Below the pieces are notes generated by a model that did no database searches, was not told where the DNA came from, and worked only from the letters and a program-made list of their open reading frames with translations. Positions 28,789-37,080 of a stretch of DNA of 64,000 nucleotides are shown one piece after another; within the stretch, counting starts at the first letter, position 1, and every line of letters starts with the position of its first letter. The position numbers and the translations under genes are program-made. The stretch lies in the NCBI RefSeq assembly GCF_003416895.1, contig NZ_QVIO01000001.1:186001-250000 (forward strand). The letters are read 5' to 3'. This stretch comes from Duganella sp. BJB476. Its GTDB lineage: Bacteria; Pseudomonadota; Gammaproteobacteria; Burkholderiales; Burkholderiaceae_D.

Positions 28789-29556
28789 ATGACTGCATTG
28801 AAACACCTGGCCGCCGCCGTTATCGCCGCCTTCGCGCTGTCCGCGCAGGCCGCGCCGCTGGAATCCCTGCCGACCAACGGCGCCCTGATCGTGGTGCCGG
28901 CTTTCGGCGAAGTCCGCCACGTCAACGACCAGGCCATCGTCATGCTGACCGTCGAGGAAGTCGACAAGGACAAGGCCGCCGCCGCCTCTCGCGTCAACCA
29001 AAAGATGAAGCAGGGCCTGGAGATCGTCAAGCAGGAAGATCCGCAGGCCAGCCTGAAAACCCAGGGCTACTACACCTATCCGGTTTATCCGGAAGAGCCG
29101 GCCCCTGTGCCTGGCCAGCCGCGCAAGCCGCGCGTGCCGACCGCCTGGCGCGTGGGCCAGTCCCTGCAGGTGACCACCGTCAACCTGGCGGGCCTGCCGA
29201 AGACCGTCGCCGCCGCGCAGCGCATCATGGCGCTGAGTAATCTGCAGTTCGGCCTGACGCCGGAAACCACCCGCAAGCTCGACGACCAGCGCATCGCCGC
29301 CACCTACACCAACCTGAATGAGCGCATCAACTCGATCGCGCATGCGATGGGCCGCAAGCTCAGCGACGCGGTGCTGGACACGGTCGATTTCGAAGGCTCG
29401 GGCAATTTTGTCGACCGCGTCAGCATCACCGGTTCGCGCGTGATGGCGGCGCCGGCGGCGGCCTACGCCACTTCCGAGGCGGTGGTGGAGCCGAGCTTTG
29501 AAGCGGGCGAAACCACGCTGCAGATGCGGCTGGTGGGCAAAGTGCGCTTCAAGTAA
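28789..29556 (+). CDS. SIMPL-domain periplasmic protein, copy 2 (tandem paralogue)
   Basis: A 255-residue protein of exactly the same length as the preceding gene and with nearly the same sequence through most of the body, including LESLPTNGAL, the PAFGEVRHVNDQAI strand, KTQGYYTYPVYPEE, and EPSFEAGETTLQM near the end. The most divergent part lies before the C-terminus (RVSITGSRVMAAPAAAYAT versus a Met-rich segment in copy 1). Signal peptide ends near AQAAPLES. SD GGAG at 28779-28782. An intrinsic terminator follows. Confidence 0.82.
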   Translation: MTALKHLAAAVIAAFALSAQAAPLESLPTNGALIVVPAFGEVRHVNDQAIVMLTVEEVDKDKAAAASRVNQKMKQGLEIVKQEDPQASLKTQGYYTYPVYPEEPAPVPGQPRKPRVPTAWRVGQSLQVTTVNLAGLPKTVAAAQRIMALSNLQFGLTPETTRKLDDQRIAATYTNLNERINSIAHAMGRKLSDAVLDTVDFEGSGNFVDRVSITGSRVMAAPAAAYATSEAVVEPSFEAGETTLQMRLVGKVRFK

Positions 29557-29573
29557 GCAAACATGGGCAGAAT

Positions 29574-29600
29574 AGGGGATGCTGAGCCATCCCCTTTTTT
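29574..29600 (+). terminator. Intrinsic terminator after the SIMPL pair
   Basis: AGGGGATG (29574-29581), loop CTGAGC, CATCCCCT (29588-29595), then TTTTT. An eight-base-pair perfect stem 17 bp after the stop of SIMPL copy 2, separating it from pssA. Confidence 0.9.
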
Positions 29601-29659
29601 ATGGTCGGCTCCTCTATAATGACGAGGCAACATGACCAGCTAATCAGAAACGGAACCCC

Positions 29660-30532
29660 ATGGCCAAATTCCCCCGTCGCCGAGCCAAGAATGGCGCAGC
29701 CCAAGGCAAAACGCCGCAGATGTCGCGCTTTAGCCGCTTTGCGCGCCGCGCCAGGGGTGAGGACCTCGACCGGCCGCGCCACCGCGGGATCTATCTGCTG
29801 CCGAACGCTTTCACCACCGCCGCGCTGTTCTGCGGCTTCTACGCCATCGTCATGGCGATGAACCAGAAATTCGAACACTCCGCCTGGGCCATCTTCATCG
29901 CCATGGTGCTCGACGGCCTGGACGGCCGTGTCGCCCGCCTGACCAATACCCAGAGCGAATTCGGCGCCCAGTACGACTCGCTGTCGGACATGGTGTCCTT
30001 CGGCGCCGCGCCGGCGCTGGTGATCTACGAATGGTCGCTGCGCGGGCTGGGCAAGCTGGGCTGGATCGCCGCCTTCGTCTACTGCGCCGGCGCCGCGCTG
30101 CGCCTGGCCCGCTTCAACACCAATATCGAAGTGGTCGACAAGCGCTTCTTCCAGGGACTGCCTTCGCCGTCGGCCGCCGCGCTGGTGGCCGGCTTCATCC
30201 TGCTGATGGTGGACCAGGAAGTGCCGGGGCTCCAACTGAGCTGGGTCTCGTGGAGCATCGCCGTGTTCGCCGGCCTGACCATGGTGACCAACGTGCCGTT
30301 CTACAGTTTCAAGGACGTGAACTTCCGCAAGTCGGTGCCGTTCATCGCGGTGTTCCTGATCGCGCTGGTGTTCGCGCTGGTGTCGATCGACCCGCCGAAA
30401 GTGCTGTTCCCGATCTTCATCGCCTACGGCCTGTCGGGCTATGTGGTGTCGGCGTGGCGGCTGGCCAAGGGCAAGAAGGTCAGCCTGATCCAGACCGACG
30501 AACACACCGACGACCCCAGCGAGCGTCGTTAA
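29660..30532 (+). CDS. pssA: CDP-diacylglycerol--serine O-phosphatidyltransferase
   Basis: A 290-residue integral membrane enzyme (about seven helices) with a basic N-terminal cytoplasmic segment (KFPRRRAKNGAAQGKTPQM). The CDP-alcohol phosphotransferase signature D-G-x2-A-R-x8-G-x3-D-x3-D appears as DGRVARLTNTQSEFGAQYDS then LSD. It makes phosphatidylserine, the phosphatidylethanolamine precursor. Position between ilvC and leuA is the conserved betaproteobacterial order. The start at 29660 is preferred to 29601. Confidence 0.95.
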   Translation: MAKFPRRRAKNGAAQGKTPQMSRFSRFARRARGEDLDRPRHRGIYLLPNAFTTAALFCGFYAIVMAMNQKFEHSAWAIFIAMVLDGLDGRVARLTNTQSEFGAQYDSLSDMVSFGAAPALVIYEWSLRGLGKLGWIAAFVYCAGAALRLARFNTNIEVVDKRFFQGLPSPSAAALVAGFILLMVDQEVPGLQLSWVSWSIAVFAGLTMVTNVPFYSFKDVNFRKSVPFIAVFLIALVFALVSIDPPKVLFPIFIAYGLSGYVVSAWRLAKGKKVSLIQTDEHTDDPSERR

Positions 30533-30590
30533 ACAAGAGGGCGGCAGGCCCTGAGAATTCAAGCAACGAAGCATCAGCCACGGAGCTATC

Positions 30591-32138
30591 ATGAGCAACT
30601 CATCCAACCGCCTCATCATCTTTGACACCACCCTGCGCGACGGCGAGCAATCGCCTGGCGCGTCGATGACCAAGGACGAAAAAGTCCGCATCGCCAAGCA
30701 GCTGGAGCGCTTGCGCGTCGACGTCATCGAGGCCGGCTTCGCGGCCGCCTCGCAAGGCGATTTCGAGTCCATCAAGGCGATCGCCTCGGTGGTGCGCGAA
30801 TCGACCATCTGCTCGCTGTCGCGCGCCAACGACCGCGACATCGCGCGCGCCGCCGAAGCGCTGGCGCCGGCCGAACGCAAACGCATCCACACTTTCATCG
30901 CCACCTCCAAGCTGCACATGGAGATGAAGCTGCGCATGCTGCCCGACCAGGTGCTGCTGCAGGCGCGCAATGCGGTGCGCTTCGCCCGCCAGTTCACCGA
31001 CGATATCGAATTCAGCCCGGAAGATGGCAGCCGCTCGGACGAGGACTTCCTGTGCCGCGTGCTGGAAGGCGTGATCGAAGAGGGCGCGACCACCATCAAC
31101 TTCCCGGACACGGTGGGCTACGCGGTGCCGGAGATCTTCGGCGAAACCATCCGCCGCCTGCGCGAACGCATCCCCAATTCCGACAAGGCCATCTGGTCGG
31201 TGCACTGCCATAACGACCTGGGCCTGGCCGTGGCCAATTCGCTGGCCGGCGTGATGATAGGCGGCGCGCGCCAGATCGAATGCACCATCAACGGCCTGGG
31301 CGAACGCGCCGGCAACACCGCGCTGGAAGAGGTGGTGATGGCGCTGCGCACCCGCAAGGCCTACTACAACCTGGAGGTCGGCATCGACACCACGCAGATC
31401 GTCGCCGCCTCCAAGATGGTGTCGCAGATCACCGGCTTCGCCGTGCAGCCCAACAAGGCGGTGGTGGGCGCCAACGCGTTCGCGCACGCCTCCGGCATCC
31501 ACCAGGACGGCATGCTGAAATCGCGCGAGACCTACGAGATCATGCGCGCCGAAGATGTGGGCTGGGCCGCCACCAAGATCGTGCTGGGCAAGCTGTCGGG
31601 CCGCAACGCCTTCAAGCAGCGCTTGCAGGAACTGGGCATCGACCTGGATTCGGAAGCGGAGGTCAACGCCGCCTTCGTCCGCTTCAAGGAGCTGGCCGAC
31701 CGCAAGTCCGAGATCTTCGACGAGGACATCCTGGCGCTGGTGTCGGACGAAGAGCAATCGCATGAGAGCGAGTACTACCGCTTCCTCTCGCTGTCGCAGC
31801 AGTCGAACACCGGCCAGACGCCGAGCGCGAAAGTGGTGTTCACGATCGACGGCGAGGAGCATGCGTCCGAAGGCAAGGGCGATGGTCCGGTCGACGCCAC
31901 CGTCAACGCCATCGAATCCGAAGTGGGCAGCGGCGCCGAGCTGGTGCTGTTCTCGGTCAACGCGATCAGCACCGGCACCCAGTCGCAGGGCGAGGTGACG
32001 ATGCGCTTGTCGAAGGAAGGCCGCATCGTCAATGGCGTCGGCGCCGATCCGGACATCATCGTCGCTTCGGCCAAGGCTTATCTGTCGGCGCTGAACAAGC
32101 TGCACTCGAAGATCGAGCGCGTCAATCCGCAGCCCTGA
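30591..32138 (+). CDS. leuA: 2-isopropylmalate synthase
   Basis: A 515-residue enzyme that condenses 2-ketoisovalerate with acetyl-CoA, the first committed leucine step. The N-terminal TIM barrel starts [19 protein letters not shown] and contains [18 protein letters not shown] with the metal-binding histidines; the linker includes [18 protein letters not shown]. The C-terminal LeuA dimer domain (about 390-510) is the leucine-feedback domain. It lies 58 bp after pssA and its TGA overlaps the next ATG. Confidence 0.97.
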   Translation: MSNSSNRLIIFDTTLRDGEQSPGASMTKDEKVRIAKQLERLRVDVIEAGFAAASQGDFESIKAIASVVRESTICSLSRANDRDIARAAEALAPAERKRIHTFIATSKLHMEMKLRMLPDQVLLQARNAVRFARQFTDDIEFSPEDGSRSDEDFLCRVLEGVIEEGATTINFPDTVGYAVPEIFGETIRRLRERIPNSDKAIWSVHCHNDLGLAVANSLAGVMIGGARQIECTINGLGERAGNTALEEVVMALRTRKAYYNLEVGIDTTQIVAASKMVSQITGFAVQPNKAVVGANAFAHASGIHQDGMLKSRETYEIMRAEDVGWAATKIVLGKLSGRNAFKQRLQELGIDLDSEAEVNAAFVRFKELADRKSEIFDEDILALVSDEEQSHESEYYRFLSLSQQSNTGQTPSAKVVFTIDGEEHASEGKGDGPVDATVNAIESEVGSGAELVLFSVNAISTGTQSQGEVTMRLSKEGRIVNGVGADPDIIVASAKAYLSALNKLHSKIERVNPQP

Positions 32139-33358
32139 TGCAGAGTACGCCCTATACATATTGCATGAGGCTTGTCGCCTTGCTTGGGCTGCTGCTTGCC
32201 TGCATGACGGCAAGCGCCCAGGCTGACACCGAGCTGAGGGGATTGGAGCCATTACGGCTGGCGATCGATCAGCGCCTGCTGCTGGCGCCAGCCGTGGCGC
32301 GCGCCAAATGGAATGTGCAGGCACCGATTGAAGACTCGGGGCGCGAAGCGCAGGTCATCCAGACGGCGGTGAAGGAGGGGAGTGGACTTGGCCTTTCCAG
32401 TGCATGGGTCGAGACGGTGTTTCGCGCGCAGATCGAAGCATCGAAAACCGTGCAGCGGGAATTGTTCGTGCAATGGCGCGCGCAACAGGCCGGCAAGTTT
32501 GACGACGCTCCCGATCTCGCCAAGACCATACGCCCCGAACTGGACCGGCTCACCACCCAGCTGCTGCGGTCCATGGCCGACAATCAGGCGTTGCTGAACG
32601 ACGAGGCGCGAAAAGACGATGTCACTCGCTTCATGGGATCGCTTGAGGCAAGGGCACTGAGTCCACATGCTGTTATGCAAGCGCTCGCGCCATTCTCCAC
32701 GCTTGCCCCGGCTGAGCCCGTCCCGCAAGTGGCGGTGGCGGGCACCAAAGATCCCGACTGGAAGCCGTACCGGAAAATGCTGGACGGTTTAAACGCGTTC
32801 GATCAATACCACGCGCTGGCGCCCAAGGCCGAGCTGAAATTCATCTTGCGCCCGCAGCAGCCCAACCTGACGCTGGCCGATCTCAAGCTGCGCATCGTGG
32901 GCGACAGCACCAACATCGAACTCCCGATCGCGGCCGACTCCACCTTCTCGGTGCCGCGCGACGAGTCGGCCGCCAAGGACGATGCCGACTTGCGGCTCAA
33001 TAGCAAGAAGGGCTTGTTCCGCTGGCGCCCGGACATTCACACTGCCGGCCTTCCCGCAGGGACGCGCCGGCTGGGCGATCTGCGCCTGGAGTGCGAAGTG
33101 CGCTGGGCGGTCGACAAATTTGACGCCTCGTTTATCAAGCTGGCCTACATTGTTCCGCTGGGCGGGGTTTGCCACTCTTCCAGAAGCCGGGTTTTCTTCA
33201 CGACCGCCACGCCGATCGCCGGCGCCACGCTGGTATCAGGCACCCGTCGCGAAAAATTGCCGGCAGAGCGACTTAATGCAACGGACCGCACCCGCTACGC
33301 ACCGCCGCTGCATGACCAAAGCTGGCCGGATGACACGCTGGTGGAATTTGATTTCTGA
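32138..33358 (+). CDS. Secreted chorismate mutase (AroQ-gamma) fused to an unrecognised C-terminal domain
   Basis: A 406-residue exported protein. A signal peptide ends near ASAQA (residue 29). Residues about 33-185 match the secreted AroQ-gamma chorismate mutase fold: DQRLLLAPAVARAKWN, IEDSGREAQVI and FRAQIEASKTVQ. Active-site positions Arg46, Lys57 and Arg69 keep the same spacing as Arg49, Lys60 and Arg72 of the Mycobacterium enzyme Rv1885c. A Pro/Ala linker (187-200) leads to a beta-rich domain (about 204-406) starting DPDWKPYRKMLDGLNAFDQYH, which I do not recognise. The ATG overlaps leuA's TGA (TGATG); Met10 (32165) is an alternative start. Family length is normally about 180-200, so the fusion doubles it. 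Confidence 0.78.
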   Translation: MQSTPYTYCMRLVALLGLLLACMTASAQADTELRGLEPLRLAIDQRLLLAPAVARAKWNVQAPIEDSGREAQVIQTAVKEGSGLGLSSAWVETVFRAQIEASKTVQRELFVQWRAQQAGKFDDAPDLAKTIRPELDRLTTQLLRSMADNQALLNDEARKDDVTRFMGSLEARALSPHAVMQALAPFSTLAPAEPVPQVAVAGTKDPDWKPYRKMLDGLNAFDQYHALAPKAELKFILRPQQPNLTLADLKLRIVGDSTNIELPIAADSTFSVPRDESAAKDDADLRLNSKKGLFRWRPDIHTAGLPAGTRRLGDLRLECEVRWAVDKFDASFIKLAYIVPLGGVCHSSRSRVFFTTATPIAGATLVSGTRREKLPAERLNATDRTRYAPPLHDQSWPDDTLVEFDF

Positions 33359-33383
33359 TGGAAAGTTCTCAAAGGAGTACTAA

Positions 33384-33575
33384 TTGAATAGCGACAGATT
33401 TACGGGATATTGCATCCTTGCGGCGGCAGCGGTGATCGGTGCGGCTCTGGTCTATCACGCTCAATGTGGACGGTATCAATTTCGTACATCGACTCCGCCT
33501 GGTATCGTTTGGGTCCTTGATACATTCACAGGCGAGGTGAAAGGAACAAACAGCTGGAAAACGGGTTCCCCGTAA
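33384..33575 (+). CDS. Small single-pass membrane protein, TTG start
   Basis: A 63-residue protein with an N-terminal hydrophobic helix (about 8-26, YCILAAAAVIGAALVYHAQ) and a polar tail with TPPGIVWVLDTFTGEVKGT, a beta-hairpin-like phrase seen in small membrane-anchored proteins that mimic an outer-domain strand. The start is TTG at 33384 with a strong AAAGGAG at 33371-33377 and good spacing; no ATG is available. It follows the chorismate-mutase fusion by 25 bp and may be cotranscribed. Function unknown. Confidence 0.65.
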   Translation: MNSDRFTGYCILAAAAVIGAALVYHAQCGRYQFRTSTPPGIVWVLDTFTGEVKGTNSWKTGSP

Positions 33576-33604
33576 CAAGCCAGCAGCCGGCATTCAATCA
33601 TCGC

Positions 33605-33636
33605 GCGCATGCTTCGTTCCACGCCGAAGCATGCGC
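33605..33636. other. Strong 12-bp hairpin in the 33.6-kb gap
   Basis: GCGCATGCTTCG (33605-33616) and CGAAGCATGCGC (33625-33636) are perfect inverted repeats around the loop TTCCACGC. No T-tract follows on either strand, so it is not a canonical intrinsic terminator. It may still end the leuA-side transcript or stabilise its 3' end. Confidence 0.5.
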
Positions 33637-33680
33637 CGATTCAAACAGCTATCTTGTCTACTCGATGACAGGAGGCTGGA

Positions 33681-34589
33681 ATGATCAAACTGATGGAAAC
33701 GCCCATGCTGGCGCTGCAAGTACGCCGCGCCGCCGAGGACCTGGGCGATGTAATCTACGTGCACGGCTCGACGTTCGGCGCCGATCTCTCCGTGTTCTAT
33801 TCTTTCGACGACCGCAGTTGGGCCGACGCGTTGAACGCCGCCGGTTTCAATGTATGGGGCTTCGACTTTGTCGGCTATGGCGCGTCAGAGCGATACGCGC
33901 AACACGACAACATTCCCGTTGGAGATTTGCGCAGCGTGCAGGAGCAACTGCACCGCGTGGTCTGCGCCGTTCGCGAGCACAATGGCGGCCGGCCTGTCAT
34001 GCTGCTGGCGCATTCATGGGGCGGCTCGGTGGCCTTGCGCTATGCCGGTGCGCATCCGCAGGCACTGGCCGCGCTGGTGCTGTTCGCGCCTATCGTGATG
34101 CGCGGCGCCGCCTCTTCGGCGAGCGGCTATGTGCCGGCCGCCGCCGGTACCACGTCACACTTTCCGTTGACGGCATGGGCGCAGTACCGCCGCTTCGTTG
34201 AAGACGTCCCGCGCGGCCATCCACAGCTGCTGGATGAAGCCCACTTCCAGCACTGGAGCGCCGCCTTCCTGGCGACCGATCCCGGTGCAGCTGGCCGCAC
34301 GCCGCCAGCGGTGTTGACGCCCACGGGGCCACAGGCCGATGTCCGCGCCTTGTGGTCCGGCGAGGCGCTCTACGATGCCTCGCGCGTCACTGCGCCTACG
34401 CTGCTGGTGCGCGGCGAATGGGACAGCGTGTGTTCCGAAGCCGACGCCGTCAATCTGCTAGCCGACTTGGGTGGTAGCATCAAGCGCTGCGAGACCTTCC
34501 CGCGCGCGACGCACCTGATGCACCTGGAGTCGTCACGCGGGCTGCTTTACAATGTTGTCAACGCCTTTTTGCATAGGAGCGCCACATGA
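33681..34589 (+). CDS. Alpha/beta hydrolase
   Basis: A 302-residue alpha/beta hydrolase. The oxyanion-type strand is VIYVHGSTFGADL, the nucleophile elbow LLAHSWGGSVALRY contains G-x-S-x-G-like HSWGG, the acid is likely Asp in LLVRGEWDSVCSEADA, and the histidine is in FPRATHLMHLE. SD GGAGG (33671-33675) precedes the ATG. Its stop overlaps the following monooxygenase-like gene by four bases. Substrate unknown; probably an esterase or lactonase acting with the next two genes. Confidence 0.85.
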   Translation: MIKLMETPMLALQVRRAAEDLGDVIYVHGSTFGADLSVFYSFDDRSWADALNAAGFNVWGFDFVGYGASERYAQHDNIPVGDLRSVQEQLHRVVCAVREHNGGRPVMLLAHSWGGSVALRYAGAHPQALAALVLFAPIVMRGAASSASGYVPAAAGTTSHFPLTAWAQYRRFVEDVPRGHPQLLDEAHFQHWSAAFLATDPGAAGRTPPAVLTPTGPQADVRALWSGEALYDASRVTAPTLLVRGEWDSVCSEADAVNLLADLGGSIKRCETFPRATHLMHLESSRGLLYNVVNAFLHRSAT

Positions 34590-34933
34590 TCGCCGTGATA
34601 TTCGAAGTCATCCCCAGCACCGAAGGCTACGCCGAATACCTCGACCGCGCGGCCCAGCTGGCGCCGTTGCTGGAAAAGATGGACGGTTTCATTTCCATCG
34701 AACGCTTCGAAAGCCTGAAGTCCCCCGGCAAGCTGCTGTCGCTGTCCTTCTGGCGCGACGAGCAGGCGGTGCGCGCCTGGCGCGAGCAGGAACAGCACCG
34801 CGAGGCGCAAAGCGCAGGCCGTGCCGGCGTGTTCGACAACTATCGTTTGCGTGTGGCCAGCGTCATCCGCGATTACGGCTTGATGGAACGCGACGAAGCG
34901 CCGCCATATCACCCACCGGTGGCCGCGCGATGA
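34586..34933 (+). CDS. Antibiotic biosynthesis monooxygenase (ABM) domain protein
   Basis: A 115-residue dimeric ferredoxin-like protein. The motif pattern IAVIFEVIPSTEGYAEYLD, MDGFISIERFESLKSPGKLL and SFWRDEQAVRAWRE matches ABM-domain (YqjZ-type) small proteins, which may act as cofactor-free oxygenases or heme-related enzymes. Overlaps its neighbours by four bases on both sides (34586-34589 and 34930-34933), giving a tightly coupled three-gene operon. Confidence 0.85.
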   Translation: MIAVIFEVIPSTEGYAEYLDRAAQLAPLLEKMDGFISIERFESLKSPGKLLSLSFWRDEQAVRAWREQEQHREAQSAGRAGVFDNYRLRVASVIRDYGLMERDEAPPYHPPVAAR

Positions 34934-35622
34934 GCACGCCGCAACCACGCTTCGCCCGCGTCGCCGCCGCGATTGGCGACCCGACCCGTGCGCTGATGCT
35001 GTCGCGATTGCTCGATGGCCGCTTCTACACCGCCACCGATCTGGCGCAGCATGCCGGCGTGTCCGCGCCGACCGCGTCACAACATCTGAAACTACTGGTG
35101 GAAGAGCGCCTTGCGAGCGTGCGCGCGCAAGGGCGGCACCGCTACTACATGCTGGCTGACGGCAATGTCGCTCACGCACTGGAAGCGCTGCTGCGCGTGG
35201 CCGACGGCGCGCTGCCCGAGAGCACGCGCTGGCAGGCGCCGGCCATGCGCGGCCTGCGTCATGCGCGTAGCTGCTACGGCCACCTGGCCGGCGTGCTCGG
35301 CGTGGACCTGTGCCGCTGCTTCGTCGATAACGGCTGGGTGAAACCAGGGGAGGGCGATGGCCACGACTATCCGCTCACGCCTGCGGGCGAAGCGCAGATG
35401 CGGCAGCTAGGCATCCAACTGACGGAAGGCGCACCGGCCCAGCGCCAGTTGTATGGCTGCGTCGACTGGTCAGAACGGCGCGACCACTTCGCTGGACCGC
35501 TGGCCGTCGCGCTGCTCGATAACTTCGTCGAGCGCGGCTGGCTGCGTCGCAGCGACGACACGCGTGCGCTGCAAGTCTCGGCCAGCGGCAAGACCGAACT
35601 GGCCGCCTGGCTTAGGGGCTGA
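34930..35622 (+). CDS. ArsR-family transcriptional regulator with extended C-terminus
   Basis: A 230-residue regulator. Residues 8-90 form an ArsR-type winged helix (AAAIGDPTRALMLSRLLDG, TATDLAQHAGVSAPTASQHLKLL, wing ending RYYMLADGNV). A roughly 130-residue C-terminal extension with paired Cys residues (HARSCYGHLAG, DLCRCFVD, LYGCVDW) follows; this long form is common in proteobacteria. The ATG overlaps the ABM gene's TGA. It probably controls its own operon, with an unknown inducer. Confidence 0.85.
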   Translation: MSTPQPRFARVAAAIGDPTRALMLSRLLDGRFYTATDLAQHAGVSAPTASQHLKLLVEERLASVRAQGRHRYYMLADGNVAHALEALLRVADGALPESTRWQAPAMRGLRHARSCYGHLAGVLGVDLCRCFVDNGWVKPGEGDGHDYPLTPAGEAQMRQLGIQLTEGAPAQRQLYGCVDWSERRDHFAGPLAVALLDNFVERGWLRRSDDTRALQVSASGKTELAAWLRG

Positions 35623-35624
35623 TC

Positions 35625-36971
35625 CTACTCATCCTCTTCAATACGCATCGACAGCGCGGCCGCGATGAACATCGAGATGCCGCCGAGTACCAGCATCATC
35701 ACGGCGCTGCCGTTGAACACATGCGTCAGGAAATAACCCAGGCAGACGCCGGACACCACCTGCGGAATCACGATCGACATGTTGAACATGCCCATATACA
35801 TGCCCATCTTCTTTGCTGGAATCTTCCCCGCGAGGATGGCATACGGCATCGACAAGGTGCTGGCCCACGCCAGCCCGACGCCGGCAAACGACAGCAGCAA
35901 CATCATCGGCGACGTGATGAAGTAGATCGAGATGAAGCTGAGCCCGCCCACGACCAGCGCCAGCGCGTGCGCAGTCTTGCGGCTGGTGCGCGCGGCGATC
36001 AGCGGCAGCACGAAGGCGAAGGCGATCGAGGCCGCGTTGTAGACCGCGCCGCATACGCCCCACCAGTTGGCGCCTTCGTTGTACAGCGCGGAGCTGGTGT
36101 CGGTGGCGTGGTAGATGTGCTGCGTCAGCGTGGCCGTGCCGTAGGTCCACATCGAGAACCAGGTGAACCAGGTGAAGAACTGCACCAGCGACAATTGCAC
36201 CATGATCTTCGGCATGTTGAGGTAGTCGTTGACGAAGCCGCGCAGGCCGGTAGGCGCGTGCGCCTCCGGTTCCGCCTCGGGATGGAATTGGTTCAGCTGC
36301 TCCGGCGAATATTCGCGGGTGCGCAGTACGGTCCACAACACGGCCGCCAGGTAGATCGCGCCGCCGATGTAGAAGGCATAGACCACCGAGTCCGGCGTCT
36401 TGCCGGCGGCGGCGGTGTTGGCCACGTCGAACCAGTGCGTCAGCACCCACGGCAGCGCCGAGGCGCCCACCGCACCCACGCCGATGAAGAAGGTTTGCAC
36501 CGCATAGCCGGTGGTCAGCTGTTCTTTCGGCAGCAGGTCGCCGACGAAGGCGCGGAACGGCTCCATCGAAATATTGATCGCGACGTCGAGCACCAGCAGC
36601 ATGGCGGCGGCGGTCCACAGCACGGTGGCGTTCGGCAAGCCCAACATGGCCAGCGTGGCCAGCACGGCGCCAATGAAGAAGTAGGGGCGGCGACGGCCCC
36701 AGCGGCCCCAGGTGCGGTCGCTCAGGTAGCCGATGATGGGTTGCACCAGCAGGCCGGCCAGCGGCGCGGCGGTCATCAGGAAGCCGATCTTGTCGAGCTC
36801 GGCGCCCATGGTCTGGAAGATGCGGGGGACGTTGCTTTGCTGGAGGGCGAAGCCGGCCTGGATGCCGAGAAAACCAAAGCTCATGTTCCAGATGGCCCAG
36901 AACGACAGCTTCGGCTTTTGCGCCGGCGCGGCGGCGGCGCCGGTTTCGGCTAGTTTCACATTTGCATGCAT
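35625..36971 (-). CDS. MFS sugar transporter, SLC45/maltose-type
   Basis: A 448-residue transporter with 12 predicted helices. The N-terminal signature IWNMSFGFLGIQAGFALQQ and QSNVPRIFQTMGAE, followed by PIIGYLSDRTWGRWGRRRPY, is typical of the glycoside/cation-like SLC45 branch used for sucrose, maltose or related sugars in proteobacteria. It is convergent with the ArsR gene (2-bp gap) and divergent from nothing close; the upstream gap holds two palindromes. A good SD (GGAG) precedes the ATG. Sugar specificity cannot be read from sequence. Confidence 0.85.
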   Translation of the reverse strand: MHANVKLAETGAAAAPAQKPKLSFWAIWNMSFGFLGIQAGFALQQSNVPRIFQTMGAELDKIGFLMTAAPLAGLLVQPIIGYLSDRTWGRWGRRRPYFFIGAVLATLAMLGLPNATVLWTAAAMLLVLDVAINISMEPFRAFVGDLLPKEQLTTGYAVQTFFIGVGAVGASALPWVLTHWFDVANTAAAGKTPDSVVYAFYIGGAIYLAAVLWTVLRTREYSPEQLNQFHPEAEPEAHAPTGLRGFVNDYLNMPKIMVQLSLVQFFTWFTWFSMWTYGTATLTQHIYHATDTSSALYNEGANWWGVCGAVYNAASIAFAFVLPLIAARTSRKTAHALALVVGGLSFISIYFITSPMMLLLSFAGVGLAWASTLSMPYAILAGKIPAKKMGMYMGMFNMSIVIPQVVSGVCLGYFLTHVFNGSAVMMLVLGGISMFIAAALSMRIEEDE

Positions 36972-36972
36972 G

Positions 36973-37041
36973 AGGATCTCCGTTTTTGTTGGCGTATTAT
37001 CTACTTGAAAAAGTAGTTTGGCTACAAAATGCGGAGATCCT
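36973..37041 (-). promoter_or_regulatory. Palindromic regulatory region upstream of the SLC45-like transporter
   Basis: Two nested inverted repeats: CTACTT-GAAA-AAGTAG (37001-37016) and, outside it, AGGATCTCCG (36973-36982) with CGGAGATCCT (37032-37041). On the minus strand, GATAAT at about 36996-37001 next to the inner palindrome resembles a -10 box, so the inner palindrome is a likely operator. The outer repeat includes the SD (GGAG) of the transporter gene and its complement. Confidence 0.5.
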
Positions 37042-37080
37042 GCACGATACTCAGTAATTCCTTTGTATCTTCGCTACATT

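Noticed and set aside
28740..29240. Alternative frame overlapping the second SIMPL gene
   Set aside because: It is the shifted frame of a clear paralogue of the preceding gene, without similarity to anything recognisable.
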